64,000 nt of DNA from Aggregatimonas sangjinii. Its GTDB lineage: Bacteria > Bacteroidota > Bacteroidia > Flavobacteriales > Flavobacteriaceae. The DNA is taken from contig NZ_CP040710.1 of assembly GCF_005943945.1 (NCBI RefSeq), forward strand, positions 1,499,001 through 1,563,000, read 5' to 3'. A program made the translations under genes and the position numbers. The stretch's first letter is position 1, and each line of letters begins with the position of its first letter. Positions 52,993 through 62,102 of the stretch are shown piece after piece. Below the pieces are notes generated by a model. The model ran no database searches, had not been told where the DNA came from, and saw only the letters and a list, made by a program, of their open reading frames with translations.

Positions 52993-53646
52993 TTGAATTT
53001 AGTAGAAAACATTGAATACAATACGGAACGACCTCATTTGATCATTCCGGAATACGGAAGGCATTTCCAAAAAATGGTCGATCATGCCGTTTCGATAGAA
53101 GATCGGGCCGAACGCAATAAAATTGCAAACTCCATTATTGCGGTAATGGGGAATTTGCAACCTCACCTTCGGGACGTACCTGACTTTCAGCACAAGCTGT
53201 GGGATCAGCTTTTTATCATGTCCGACTTTAAGTTGGATGTAGATTCTCCATTTCCGATTACCAGTAAGGAGGTTTTGCAACAGCGGCCTGAACCATTGCC
53301 TTATCCACAAAACCATCCGAAATATCGATTTTACGGAAATAATATCAAACGAATGATCGATGTTGCGGTAAGTTGGGAAAAAGGCGACAAGAGGGACGGC
53401 TTGGAATACGCCATTGCCAATCATATGAAAAAATGCTACCTCAATTGGAATAAGGATACGGTAGACGATAAGGCCATTTTTAAACATCTCCTTGAATTGA
53501 GCGATGGACAGATAGACCTTACCGGCGAAAACCTCACGGAAAGTGGTCAGTTCTTGAAAAATAGAATCGCCAAGACGCCAAAATACAACAATGGCGGTAA
53601 AAAAAATCAAAGAAATAATAACAACCGCGGCAAAAAGCGGTATTAA
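52993..53646 (+). CDS. DUF4290 family protein
   Basis: 217 residues from TTG 52993; NIEYNTERPHLIIPEYGRHFQKMVDHAV is the conserved beginning and no ATG precedes it in frame. The helical middle part is conserved in Bacteroidota. The C-tail (NNGGKKNQRNNNNRGKKRY) is basic and Asn/Lys-rich, suggesting nucleic-acid contact. Fourteen bases from murA, so they are cotranscribed. Function unknown. Confidence 0.92.
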   Translation: MNLVENIEYNTERPHLIIPEYGRHFQKMVDHAVSIEDRAERNKIANSIIAVMGNLQPHLRDVPDFQHKLWDQLFIMSDFKLDVDSPFPITSKEVLQQRPEPLPYPQNHPKYRFYGNNIKRMIDVAVSWEKGDKRDGLEYAIANHMKKCYLNWNKDTVDDKAIFKHLLELSDGQIDLTGENLTESGQFLKNRIAKTPKYNNGGKKNQRNNNNRGKKRY

Positions 53647-53660
53647 TAGTTCAACCTTAA

Positions 53661-54968
53661 ATGGGAACATTTAAAATTGAGGGCGGGCATAAACTTGCCG
53701 GTGCGATTACACCCCAAGGCGCCAAAAATGAAGCATTGCAGATTCTTTGTGCAGTATTGTTGACGCCCGAAGAAGTAACCATAAACAACATTCCAGATAT
53801 TGTTGATGTAAACAAATTAATTTCCCTTTTGGAAGACCTAGGGGTCAAAATTCAAAAGAAAGGAAAAGGGTCTTACGTATTTCGTGCGGATGATATCAAT
53901 ATCGATTATTTACAAACCGATCAGTTTAAGAAAGATGGTAGTGGTCTTCGAGGCTCCATCATGTTGGTCGGACCGCTTTTGGCACGTTTCGGAAAGGGTT
54001 ACATCCCTAAACCGGGCGGTGACAAAATAGGTAGACGTAGATTGGACACCCATTTTGAAGGATTCATTAATCTCGGTGCAAAGTTCAGATACAATAAGAC
54101 GGAACACTTTTATGGAGTTGAGGCCAAGAAATTAAAGGGCACTTACATGTTGCTCGATGAGGCTTCGGTAACCGGAACGGCGAACATCGTAATGGCAGCC
54201 GTACTGGCCGAGGGAACGACCACAATCTATAATGCGGCCTGCGAACCTTATTTGCAGCAGCTTTGTAAAATGTTGAATCGGATGGGCGCCAAAATCAGCG
54301 GTGTTGGTTCCAACATGTTGATCATAGAAGGAGTGGACAAGTTGGGCGGAACTACCCATCGTATGCTCCCGGATATGATCGAAATCGGCAGTTGGATCGG
54401 TCTTGCCGCGATGACGAAAAGCGAATTGACCATTAAAAATGTGAGCTGGGACGATTTAGGACAAATACCCAGTGTTTTTCGAAAATTGGGAATTACCGTC
54501 GAACGAAAAGGGGATGATATCTTCATTCCTGCCCACAAAGACGGTTACGAGATACAGAACTACATCGACGGTTCTATTTTAACGATTTCGGACGCACCAT
54601 GGCCAGGAATGACACCTGATCTGCTTAGTATTTTAATAGTGGTGGCTACACAGGCCAAGGGGGAGGTATTGGTGCATCAAAAGATGTTTGAAAGCCGCTT
54701 GTTCTTTGTCGATAAATTGATCGATATGGGTGCGAAAATTATACTGTGCGACCCGCACAGGGCCACCGTAATCGGACACGATTTCAATTCGACCCTTAAG
54801 GCGACCACCATGGTCTCTCCTGATATTCGGGCAGGTGTATCGCTTTTGATAGCGGCACTTTCTGCAGAGGGTGAATCTACGATTCATAATATCGAGCAGA
54901 TAGACAGAGGGTACGAAGACATTGATAACCGATTACGGGCAATCGGAGCCAAGATCGTACGTCTATAG
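53661..54968 (+). CDS. murA: UDP-N-acetylglucosamine 1-carboxyvinyltransferase (Asp-type MurA)
   Basis: 435 residues, the inside-out alpha/beta barrel of the EPSP-synthase fold. It starts with FKIEGGHKLAGAITPQGAKNEALQIL. It makes the first committed step of peptidoglycan synthesis, UDP-GlcNAc plus PEP. The catalytic loop reads PKPGGDKIGRRRLDTH: Asp121 stands where E. coli has Cys115. Natural Asp enzymes stay active but are not alkylated by fosfomycin, so resistance is predicted. Confidence 0.96.
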   Translation: MGTFKIEGGHKLAGAITPQGAKNEALQILCAVLLTPEEVTINNIPDIVDVNKLISLLEDLGVKIQKKGKGSYVFRADDINIDYLQTDQFKKDGSGLRGSIMLVGPLLARFGKGYIPKPGGDKIGRRRLDTHFEGFINLGAKFRYNKTEHFYGVEAKKLKGTYMLLDEASVTGTANIVMAAVLAEGTTTIYNAACEPYLQQLCKMLNRMGAKISGVGSNMLIIEGVDKLGGTTHRMLPDMIEIGSWIGLAAMTKSELTIKNVSWDDLGQIPSVFRKLGITVERKGDDIFIPAHKDGYEIQNYIDGSILTISDAPWPGMTPDLLSILIVVATQAKGEVLVHQKMFESRLFFVDKLIDMGAKIILCDPHRATVIGHDFNSTLKATTMVSPDIRAGVSLLIAALSAEGESTIHNIEQIDRGYEDIDNRLRAIGAKIVRL

Positions 54969-54992
54969 AATATTAAAAGAAACCATATTTTT

Positions 54993-55031
54993 AATTCCCA
55001 TTTCCATTTTTTGGAATTGGGATTTTTTTTA
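54993..55031 (+). terminator. Probable terminator after murA
   Basis: Imperfect stem between AATTCCCATTTCC and GGAATTGGGATT, with a T-run after it. Confidence 0.6.
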
Positions 55032-55581
55032 TCTGTAATTTCACTATTTTGATTTGTTTATACTGGGTCGAAATCCCCTTCATTTATTCCGCTTAGCATA
55101 CTGTAGCGCGCCAAGGAAAAACATTTTAATTACATCCTCATCCATAGTTATGTTCCTTCCCTATACGCTTCATTTCCCAAAGATTCCCAGTTGCTCAAAA
55201 CCTCCGATTTGAGGTCATGTTTATTGGCTTTTGTTAGCATATCCTAATGATTTTGCTGCTATCAACAGATTTGTAATTAGAAGCGAGCGCGCACTTAATA
55301 CTAGGCGAGTTTAAAAAAGATTATTACTTTCGCAAAAGATTTCAGTGCGGCTTTCAGTCCGATTTGATACAGAGCTAGGAGGCCGTTTGGAAATTTTGAT
55401 TAGAAGGAGGGTATCTGATCATTAATCCCACTGATTTAACGATTAAGATAAATCGTACTGCTTTGCAAAACCATGTATTGATTAAACTCGAATACCAAAT
55501 TGGCTTACAAAGCGATTATTTCTACCACTTGCTATCACCAATAGACTTTCATTGACATAGGGTAACGGAAAAATATGAACT
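55032..55581. other. Long intergenic region before the carotenoid operon
   Basis: About 550 bases without a gene. TTACTTTCGC at 55325-55334 resembles a promoter -7 box and, if used, gives the operon a leader of about 245 bases, long for this organism. I could not recognise a riboswitch or operator in it. Confidence 0.4.
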
Positions 55582-56280
55582 ATGTCATTCTATCTCATCA
55601 TACTCATGATTTCGCTCGCCGGACCGCTGGCATTGAGTTTTGAAAAAAATCTTCGGCTTTATAAACGTTGGAAATACCTGCTGCCGGCTATTTTTATTAC
55701 AATGTTGGTTTTTGTTATTTGGGATATCATTTTTACCCACAGGGGGATTTGGTATTTTAATCCCGTTTATAATTCCGGTATTTACATCTTTAAGCTTCCT
55801 TTGGAAGAATACCTTTTTTTTCTAATCATTCCGTATGCTTGCGCTTTTTCGTTCTACGCGCTTCAATTTCATTTTCCTAAATTGAAGATGAATGAGCGGT
55901 TTACTAAAGTGTTGACTTTTTTGATAATAGCGTTATCGGCAATAGCTGCATTACACTATAGCGATTTTACCTATACTTTTGTTGCTTTACTTGTTTTGCC
56001 AGTCGTACTTTTGTTTAGTTATTATTTTGCTAGGGAAGTGGTACAATACTATTTGGCGGTATATCCTATTTTACTCATTCCATTTTTTATCATCAATGGA
56101 ATCCTGACCGGAACGGGAATCGAACAAGCTGTTTTTGATTACCACCCTCAGGCCATATTGGGAATTCGTATTTTTTCAATTCCTATTGAAGACGTATTGT
56201 ATAATTTTTCATTGCTCTTATTGCCATTAACACTGACCCATATATTTGAAATGAAATTTACTAGAAACAAAAACGAATGA
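55582..56280 (+). CDS. Lycopene cyclase-domain membrane protein (CrtYcd-like)
   Basis: 232 residues, about seven membrane helices made of two related halves. Each half has the cyclase motif: PLEEYLFFLIIP (about 73-84) and PIEDVLYNFSLL (about 203-215). This is the heterodimer-type lycopene cyclase, here as a single chain, which makes beta rings on lycopene ends. It overlaps the desaturase gene by four bases. First gene of a seven-gene carotenoid operon. Confidence 0.92.
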   Translation: MSFYLIILMISLAGPLALSFEKNLRLYKRWKYLLPAIFITMLVFVIWDIIFTHRGIWYFNPVYNSGIYIFKLPLEEYLFFLIIPYACAFSFYALQFHFPKLKMNERFTKVLTFLIIALSAIAALHYSDFTYTFVALLVLPVVLLFSYYFAREVVQYYLAVYPILLIPFFIINGILTGTGIEQAVFDYHPQAILGIRIFSIPIEDVLYNFSLLLLPLTLTHIFEMKFTRNKNE

Positions 56281-57737
56281 GGGTAGGGGTCATAGGATCT
56301 GGGATAGGCGGTTTGGCCATTGCGTGCCGAATGGCATCAAAGGGTCACGAAGTAACCGTTTTTGAAAAAAATGCTACTCCCGGCGGGAAAATTGGTGAGT
56401 TTACTTTAAAAGGGTACCGGTTCGATACGGGGCCGTCTTTATTTACCATGCCTGAATTAGTACGTGAACTTTATGCAGCGGCCGGCGAAAGTGTTCCGTC
56501 GACCTTTACGTATACTAAGTTAGACGTGCATTGCAAATATTTTTATAACAGCGGTGAGCAGCTGGTAGCTTGGTCCGACCAACAAAAATTCGCTGAAGAA
56601 TGCGCCCAAAAGTTTGGGGAGGACCCAGCTAACATTTTCGAATATTTTAAGAGGGCTTCGCTAATCTATAAGATAACAGCGGATATTTTCCTTTTCAACT
56701 CTTTACATAAGGTGAAGAATTTTTTGAAGCTGTCGGTTTTGAAATCCTTACTTCAGGTACATAAAATCCGTTTTTATAAAACCATGAACGCGGAGAATAG
56801 GAACAATTTCAAAAGTCCGTTGCTCGTTCAGCTCTTCAATAGGTATGCAACGTACAACGGATCGGACCCCTATAAGGCACCGGCTACCTTAAATGTAATA
56901 GCGCATCTTGAAAATAACATCGGAACCTATCTGCCTGATCAGGGAATCTATTCCATTGTCCAGCATATTTATGAGCTCGCCCTGAAGAAAGGGGTTCGGT
57001 TTGAATTTAATTCGTTGGTGACGTCTATTGACATCAAAAATAAGAAAGCCGTAGGGCTAAGTGTTGGCGATACCAAATTTGCATTCGATAGTATCGTATC
57101 GGATTCCGACATCAATTACGTTATGGCCAACCTGATGAAGCATCCTTTAAAAAAACGATTCGATCGCTTAGAGCCCTCATCGTCGGCCTTGGTTTTCTAC
57201 TGGGGGATAAAAAAGGAGTTCCCCGAGCTTGATGTGCATAACATTCTGTTCAGCGGGGATTACAAAAGGGAGTTTACCAATCTATTTGAAGAAAAAATCA
57301 TCGATAACGATCCGACGGTATATATTTTCGTTAGTTCAAAAATGATTAAAAGCGATGCGCCAAAAAATTGCGAAAACTGGTTCGTTATGGTCAACGCACC
57401 AACTAACAGCGAAGAGAATTGGGAAGAACTAATTCGTACTACCAGGCAAAATATTGTAGATAAAATCAACAAATCGCTTAAAACCAAAATTGAGGACCAT
57501 ATTGAATGCGAAAAGATCGCCTCACCTATTACCATCGCTCAAGATACCCTGAGTAAAGGAGGCGCCCTCTACGGTAATTCATCAAATTCTATCTTTTCCG
57601 CATTTTTAAGGCATCCGAATTTTATCAAAAGCACTAAAAATCTGTATTTCGTCGGGGGAAGCGTTCACCCGGGCGGGGGAATGCCGCTATGTTTAGCAAG
57701 TGCTAAAATTGTTGATAATGAAATTTTGGCACCTTAA
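56277..57737 (+). CDS. Carotenoid desaturase (CrtI/CrtD family)
   Basis: 486 residues. The FAD site GVIGSGIGGLAIACRM leads, followed by FEKNATPGGKIGEF and FDTGPSLFTMPEL; the C-end FVGGSVHPGGGMPLCLASAKI is the family signature. CrtI desaturates phytoene; CrtD introduces the 3,4 double bond of 1-hydroxycarotenoids. Next to a CruF-type hydratase, CrtD is more likely, and a phytoene desaturase would then lie elsewhere. That assignment is by context. Confidence 0.9.
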   Translation: MRVGVIGSGIGGLAIACRMASKGHEVTVFEKNATPGGKIGEFTLKGYRFDTGPSLFTMPELVRELYAAAGESVPSTFTYTKLDVHCKYFYNSGEQLVAWSDQQKFAEECAQKFGEDPANIFEYFKRASLIYKITADIFLFNSLHKVKNFLKLSVLKSLLQVHKIRFYKTMNAENRNNFKSPLLVQLFNRYATYNGSDPYKAPATLNVIAHLENNIGTYLPDQGIYSIVQHIYELALKKGVRFEFNSLVTSIDIKNKKAVGLSVGDTKFAFDSIVSDSDINYVMANLMKHPLKKRFDRLEPSSSALVFYWGIKKEFPELDVHNILFSGDYKREFTNLFEEKIIDNDPTVYIFVSSKMIKSDAPKNCENWFVMVNAPTNSEENWEELIRTTRQNIVDKINKSLKTKIEDHIECEKIASPITIAQDTLSKGGALYGNSSNSIFSAFLRHPNFIKSTKNLYFVGGSVHPGGGMPLCLASAKIVDNEILAP

Positions 57738-58391
57738 ATGAATCGGATACTAAAATATATAATAAGTGAGAGACTTCCAATAGCGTTTATCGTTCTCTAT
57801 TGTGGCGGCTTGGCATTATATATTTCCCCACTTACCCGTGACCTATTTATTTTAGTAACGCCTTATACCCTGGTTTTGGTTGCAGCGGCCATTTTTTCTC
57901 ATCATAAGGAATGGAATATAAAAACGGTTGCCGTATTTGTCAGCATTTTTGTCCTGAGTTTTATGATGGAGATGATCGGTGTAGCCACCGGTAAATTATT
58001 CGGCTCGTATACTTATGGCAGAGGGCTCGGTGTGAAAATAGCCGATGTACCCATCGTTATTGGCCTGAATTGGGTGTTTCTGGTATATGCTTCCAATAGT
58101 ATTGTCTCTAAATATACTTCAAGCAACAGTTTGATCGTTATAGGTGCGGCAACTTTAATGGTAGTATATGATGTGTTACTAGAGAAGGTTGCGCCCCTAA
58201 TGGAGATGTGGCAATTCGTAGAAAACGATCCACCGCTCCTAAATTATGTGGTATGGTTTTTAATGGCCTTATTTTTTAACGCGTTGATTCAATATTTTAG
58301 AATAAATACCCAAAATAGTCCGGCACGCTGGTTATTCTGTATCCAATTCGGCTTTTTTATGATTATAGTGATGCATAATATTTATATTTAA
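57738..58391 (+). CDS. cruF: Carotenoid 1,2-hydratase-like (CruF)
   Basis: 217 residues with about six membrane helices and the CruF text FGSYTYGRGLGVKIADVPIVIGLNW. CruF adds water across the 1',2' double bond of an acyclic carotenoid end. It starts with the base after the desaturase stop codon. The gene fits a monocyclic, hydroxylated carotenoid (saproxanthin or myxol type). Confidence 0.9.
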   Translation: MNRILKYIISERLPIAFIVLYCGGLALYISPLTRDLFILVTPYTLVLVAAAIFSHHKEWNIKTVAVFVSIFVLSFMMEMIGVATGKLFGSYTYGRGLGVKIADVPIVIGLNWVFLVYASNSIVSKYTSSNSLIVIGAATLMVVYDVLLEKVAPLMEMWQFVENDPPLLNYVVWFLMALFFNALIQYFRINTQNSPARWLFCIQFGFFMIIVMHNIYI

Positions 58392-58394
58392 AAA

Positions 58395-59015
58395 ATGATA
58401 CGAGCCAATCATAAAAGCCATTGGGTAAAATTTTCCAGATTTTACACAAAAACATTGATCGGCTTTTTTTTTGGAAGTGTCAAGTATCATGGTCAATACG
58501 AAGAAAAAGGGCTACCTATTCTCATGATTAGCAATCATTTTTCATTTTATGATGGCTTCATTCAAATTTTATTGAACCTCAAAATCTATAAGCGTAGGTT
58601 CCATTTTATGATGCTTGAGAAAGAACTTCGTAAGAATATGATATTGACGAAAATCGGTGCATGCTCGATCAGCAAAGGCAAACGCTCCAGTTTAGCCAGT
58701 CTTGATTATGCCGTTGAGGTACTACAGGATAAAGGAAACTTGTTTTTGTTTTTCCCTCAAGGAAGGATCAAAAGTCTTTATACAAGGCAATTCAGTTTTG
58801 AAAAAGGCTTACTTTCACATATTTTGGAGAATGTTAAGAACGATTTCGAACTGGTGTTCAATGTCAATCTTATCCATTATGGAACGAATCTTAAACCCGA
58901 TATTTGCGTATATTACGAGACGCAGCAGATAAATGCCGATACCGATGCAAAAGCCGTAGAAAACGCTTTTAATCGTTTCGCAAAAGCGTGCTTTACTAAA
59001 CAAGGGGCCGAATGA
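58395..59015 (+). CDS. PlsC-like acyltransferase
   Basis: 206 residues, lysophospholipid acyltransferase fold. SNHFSFYDG is the NHx4D catalytic motif (about residue 43) and FPQGR the second motif (about 120). In this operon it may acylate a carotenoid glycoside, as CruD does in green sulfur bacteria; direct evidence is lacking. It overlaps the GT2 gene by four bases. Confidence 0.85.
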   Translation: MIRANHKSHWVKFSRFYTKTLIGFFFGSVKYHGQYEEKGLPILMISNHFSFYDGFIQILLNLKIYKRRFHFMMLEKELRKNMILTKIGACSISKGKRSSLASLDYAVEVLQDKGNLFLFFPQGRIKSLYTRQFSFEKGLLSHILENVKNDFELVFNVNLIHYGTNLKPDICVYYETQQINADTDAKAVENAFNRFAKACFTKQGAE

Positions 59016-60115
59016 TCTATTTCTGTTATTTTTTGATAGGTTTACTCTTCATCAGGGTACTCGTGGCATTGGTCAATTTTCTGTCCTTCGCTTATTTGCC
59101 AAAGAAGGCTCCATTAAAAATTCTCCCCTCGGTTTCTATATTGATACCCGCGCGCGACGAGGAAGCGAACATCGGTGGGTTGCTTGAACAATTGTCCACC
59201 TTGGAATACGATCCTCTTGAGATTATCGTCTACAACGACCATTCATCCGATCAAACGGAAAGTGTCGTCAAGCATTGGGCAACGCTTCACCCTACCATCA
59301 GAATAATCAATGGACAGCAACCTCCGCACGGTTGGCTAGGTAAGAACTATGCTTGCCATCAATTGGCACAAGCGGCTACCGGTAGCATATTGCTTTTTTT
59401 GGATGCCGATGTTAGTCTAAAAAAAGACCTAATCAATCGCAGCATTGGTCATTTTCAGCGCAGGCAACTACATTTGTTGTCGATATTTCCAAAGCAAATC
59501 GTAACAACGTTTGGTGAAAAAGTCTCCGTACCGTTAATGAATTGGATCTTGTTGAGCTTACTTCCACTCTCACTTATCCGAAAGTCGAACAATGAAGCTT
59601 TTTCGGCGGCCAACGGGCAATTTATGATGTTCAAAGCGGATACCTATAAGACATTATGGCCGCATGAAAGCTATAAATCGCATAGGGTAGAGGATATCGC
59701 AATACTGAGATTATTCAAACGAGAAAATTTGGCAAGTGATACCCGCTTGGGCGATAACGATATTACCTGCCGAATGTATGATGGACTGGATGCCGCTATT
59801 GAGGGTTTTACAAAAAACATCTTTCAGCTTTTCGGAAATAGCATCTTGGCTACTGCCTTTTTTGCAATTGTGACTACGATTGCGCCATTTGTGCTTTATA
59901 ATCATATGGGATTGGCCTGGTTAGGGGTGTATATGGCTGGAATCATATCCATTCGGATTTTTGTAAGTTTGGCCAGCCGACAAGCTGTCGTTCAAAACGT
60001 CGTATTGGCATTTCCGCAACACCTTGTGCTTCTTATCATCATCATTCAAGGACTTATTAATAGCAAACGGAAGAAAATTCTATGGAAAGGCCGCAATATT
60101 TTACAAGGACAATAA
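59012..60115 (+). CDS. Glycosyltransferase family 2 (CruC/CrtQ-like)
   Basis: 367 residues. One N-terminal membrane helix, then the GT-A domain SVSILIPARDEEANIGGLL, YNDHSSD, LFLDADVSL, and several C-terminal membrane helices. GT2 enzymes of this layout glycosylate hydroxy-carotenoids (CruC, CrtQ). The next gene starts inside its last codons (34-base overlap). Confidence 0.88.
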   Translation: MIYFCYFLIGLLFIRVLVALVNFLSFAYLPKKAPLKILPSVSILIPARDEEANIGGLLEQLSTLEYDPLEIIVYNDHSSDQTESVVKHWATLHPTIRIINGQQPPHGWLGKNYACHQLAQAATGSILLFLDADVSLKKDLINRSIGHFQRRQLHLLSIFPKQIVTTFGEKVSVPLMNWILLSLLPLSLIRKSNNEAFSAANGQFMMFKADTYKTLWPHESYKSHRVEDIAILRLFKRENLASDTRLGDNDITCRMYDGLDAAIEGFTKNIFQLFGNSILATAFFAIVTTIAPFVLYNHMGLAWLGVYMAGIISIRIFVSLASRQAVVQNVVLAFPQHLVLLIIIIQGLINSKRKKILWKGRNILQGQ

Positions 60116-60837
60116 TACTTATAACTATCCTATTGCTTTCCGTTCAATCAGGTTTTTCACAAACAGCCTATCGCGATTCGATTTACAAAGCCTATTCACG
60201 CGGAAAAATGGACAAGTGGTACGACATCATGACCACGTATGAAAAGAAAGTCGATGTGAAGAGCAAAGCGGAGCAATTGGAACTGATCAGCTATTACTAC
60301 GGATACACAGCGTGGTTGATCGGGGCTGAAAAAAATGACACCGCTGAGTTGTATATCGATAAGTCCGAGAAGATTATTGATGAGTTGTTGGAAACTTCCC
60401 CTGAGGATCCTACCCTGCTAGCCTTCAAAGGGTCTTTTATTGCGTTTACTATCGGTATCACGAATTTGAAGGCCATATATCTAGGTCCGAAGAGCATGCG
60501 ATATATAAACAAATCGATTGAACTAGATCCCGAAAACATTCAGGGCAATATCGAAAAAGGGAACTCGATGTATTACATGCCATCCGCTTTTGGCGGGGAC
60601 AAGGCCGAAGCTATCGAATACTACCTCAAAGCGATAGCGGGTTTTGAAGACCAGGAACTGGTAGTGAACAATTGGATGTACATCAACACCATGACCGCCT
60701 TGGGTCAAGCGTATGAAGCGACCGAGCAAATACAATTGGCCAAATTATGTTACGAAAAAATAATACGCATATTCCCCAATTTCATGTGGGTCGAAGATGA
60801 ACTGTATCCTGATCTGCTGAAACGGCACAAGCTATAA
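60082..60837 (+). CDS. Secreted TPR-like protein in the carotenoid operon
   Basis: 251 residues with a signal peptide ending SGFS-QT. Helical repeats follow; the clearest TPR-like units are RYINKSIELDPENIQGNIEKG and QAYEATEQIQLAKLCYEKIIRIFP. No enzyme motif. It overlaps the GT2 gene by 34 bases, so it is co-translated with the pathway. A scaffold or membrane-organising role for the pigment is possible; nothing proves it. Confidence 0.78.
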   Translation: MERPQYFTRTIILITILLLSVQSGFSQTAYRDSIYKAYSRGKMDKWYDIMTTYEKKVDVKSKAEQLELISYYYGYTAWLIGAEKNDTAELYIDKSEKIIDELLETSPEDPTLLAFKGSFIAFTIGITNLKAIYLGPKSMRYINKSIELDPENIQGNIEKGNSMYYMPSAFGGDKAEAIEYYLKAIAGFEDQELVVNNWMYINTMTALGQAYEATEQIQLAKLCYEKIIRIFPNFMWVEDELYPDLLKRHKL

Positions 60838-60853
60838 CGTACGAACGCACGTC

Positions 60854-61942
60854 ATGAAATTGAATTTGTACAAATTAGTACCGACCTGTTTAAAATGCTG
60901 CCTACTCTTTGTTTTTATATTTCCTTCTTGTCCCGTATACGGTCAGGGCGTGCCGAATGATGAGACTCTCGATCTTCGCAACGTACCACCTCGAATTATT
61001 AGAGCCTGTTGTTTTTTCGGCTATGACATCAAATTATGGGGGGTTCCGTTCGTTACCATCGATCAGGTAATTACGGTTGACGATTTGGGCGAACACCATT
61101 ATATGGGGAGTAGGAAGGAGGGTATCGGAACTATATATTCCCATAAAGGCGGTTTTATCGATATAGGCCATCTACGGGATCAAATCGATTGGACGCGCTA
61201 TCTGTACGCCACGATTATGGAGAGTAGGGGTAAAGGGGAAATAGTCTTGCCCTTGCGTAACGAGGCGGGACGCAAGACACTTTATTTGAACATTCCGGAC
61301 GAGTTTGAGGCTCAGGATTGTATCTTATTAGCGGGAAAAATTACGTATGATCTTTCCCTGTGGCACGAAATTTCTACCTGGTTCGGCGCATCGGCGATTC
61401 CTTTGATACCGGAAAAATTTTCCAGTTTTTCTGTAGAGGATGTGTATTCGAACTTGTTGGGTATACATGTAGGGATGAAAACGTTGCAATCGGAGCTCCC
61501 TTTTAACCTCGCAGCGACAAAGTTCATCATATCGACCTTAGACAGTTTGGCAGTGGTAGAGACCGCACAAGAGACCTATAATGCGTACGATGCCGTTCAG
61601 GGAAAATGGTACACCAAAAAGAAACGAGTACCCCGCTCACAGATTACATTAAGACGAGACCCCGATGTCTTGGAGTCGAGTCGTCCGTGGTTAGTCCCGG
61701 ATTCGACGGGTGCCACCGAGAATCCGATTGTTTTAGCCGTACCCTTGTCTACCACGGAGGGGCAGTTACTTACCGATTTTTATCGATTGACCATCGATTT
61801 GAACTACAGGTTTCCGGTGGAAGCGCTTTTTCCGAATAGCCAACATAGTCTTATCGATCAGGATGACTTTGGAGTGTTATTGAAGCACATAAGCAAGGAG
61901 TTACAGCTCATGGAACAGGAGATGATGGTCGAGAAAAAATAA
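60854..61942 (+). CDS. DUF4056 secreted protein at the end of the carotenoid operon
   Basis: 362 residues with a hydrophobic signal region ending PVYGQG. The text PRIIRACCFFGYDIKLWGVPF and GGFIDIGHLRDQIDWTRYLYATI is the core of DUF4056, a family with conserved Cys, His and Asp that looks enzymatic but has no assigned reaction. It lies 16 bases after the TPR gene and ends the operon. Its link with pigment is only positional. Confidence 0.8.
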   Translation: MKLNLYKLVPTCLKCCLLFVFIFPSCPVYGQGVPNDETLDLRNVPPRIIRACCFFGYDIKLWGVPFVTIDQVITVDDLGEHHYMGSRKEGIGTIYSHKGGFIDIGHLRDQIDWTRYLYATIMESRGKGEIVLPLRNEAGRKTLYLNIPDEFEAQDCILLAGKITYDLSLWHEISTWFGASAIPLIPEKFSSFSVEDVYSNLLGIHVGMKTLQSELPFNLAATKFIISTLDSLAVVETAQETYNAYDAVQGKWYTKKKRVPRSQITLRRDPDVLESSRPWLVPDSTGATENPIVLAVPLSTTEGQLLTDFYRLTIDLNYRFPVEALFPNSQHSLIDQDDFGVLLKHISKELQLMEQEMMVEKK

Positions 61943-62102
61943 AATTCCCGAGTTAAGCTACTGTATACGGAATTGTGGAACACCCTTATGAAGGTTTTTC
62001 CGCTATGGATTTGGTTGCGAAGAAGTTGGCCTAAGGAATAAAATCGATGCGACCCGATAGTACCTTGGCTTTCACGAGCTAAAGATTAGATGGTTCATTT
62101 CT

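Noticed and set aside
52999-53670. 223-codon minus-strand frame
   Set aside because: Antisense to DUF4290, whose start and operon position are convincing.
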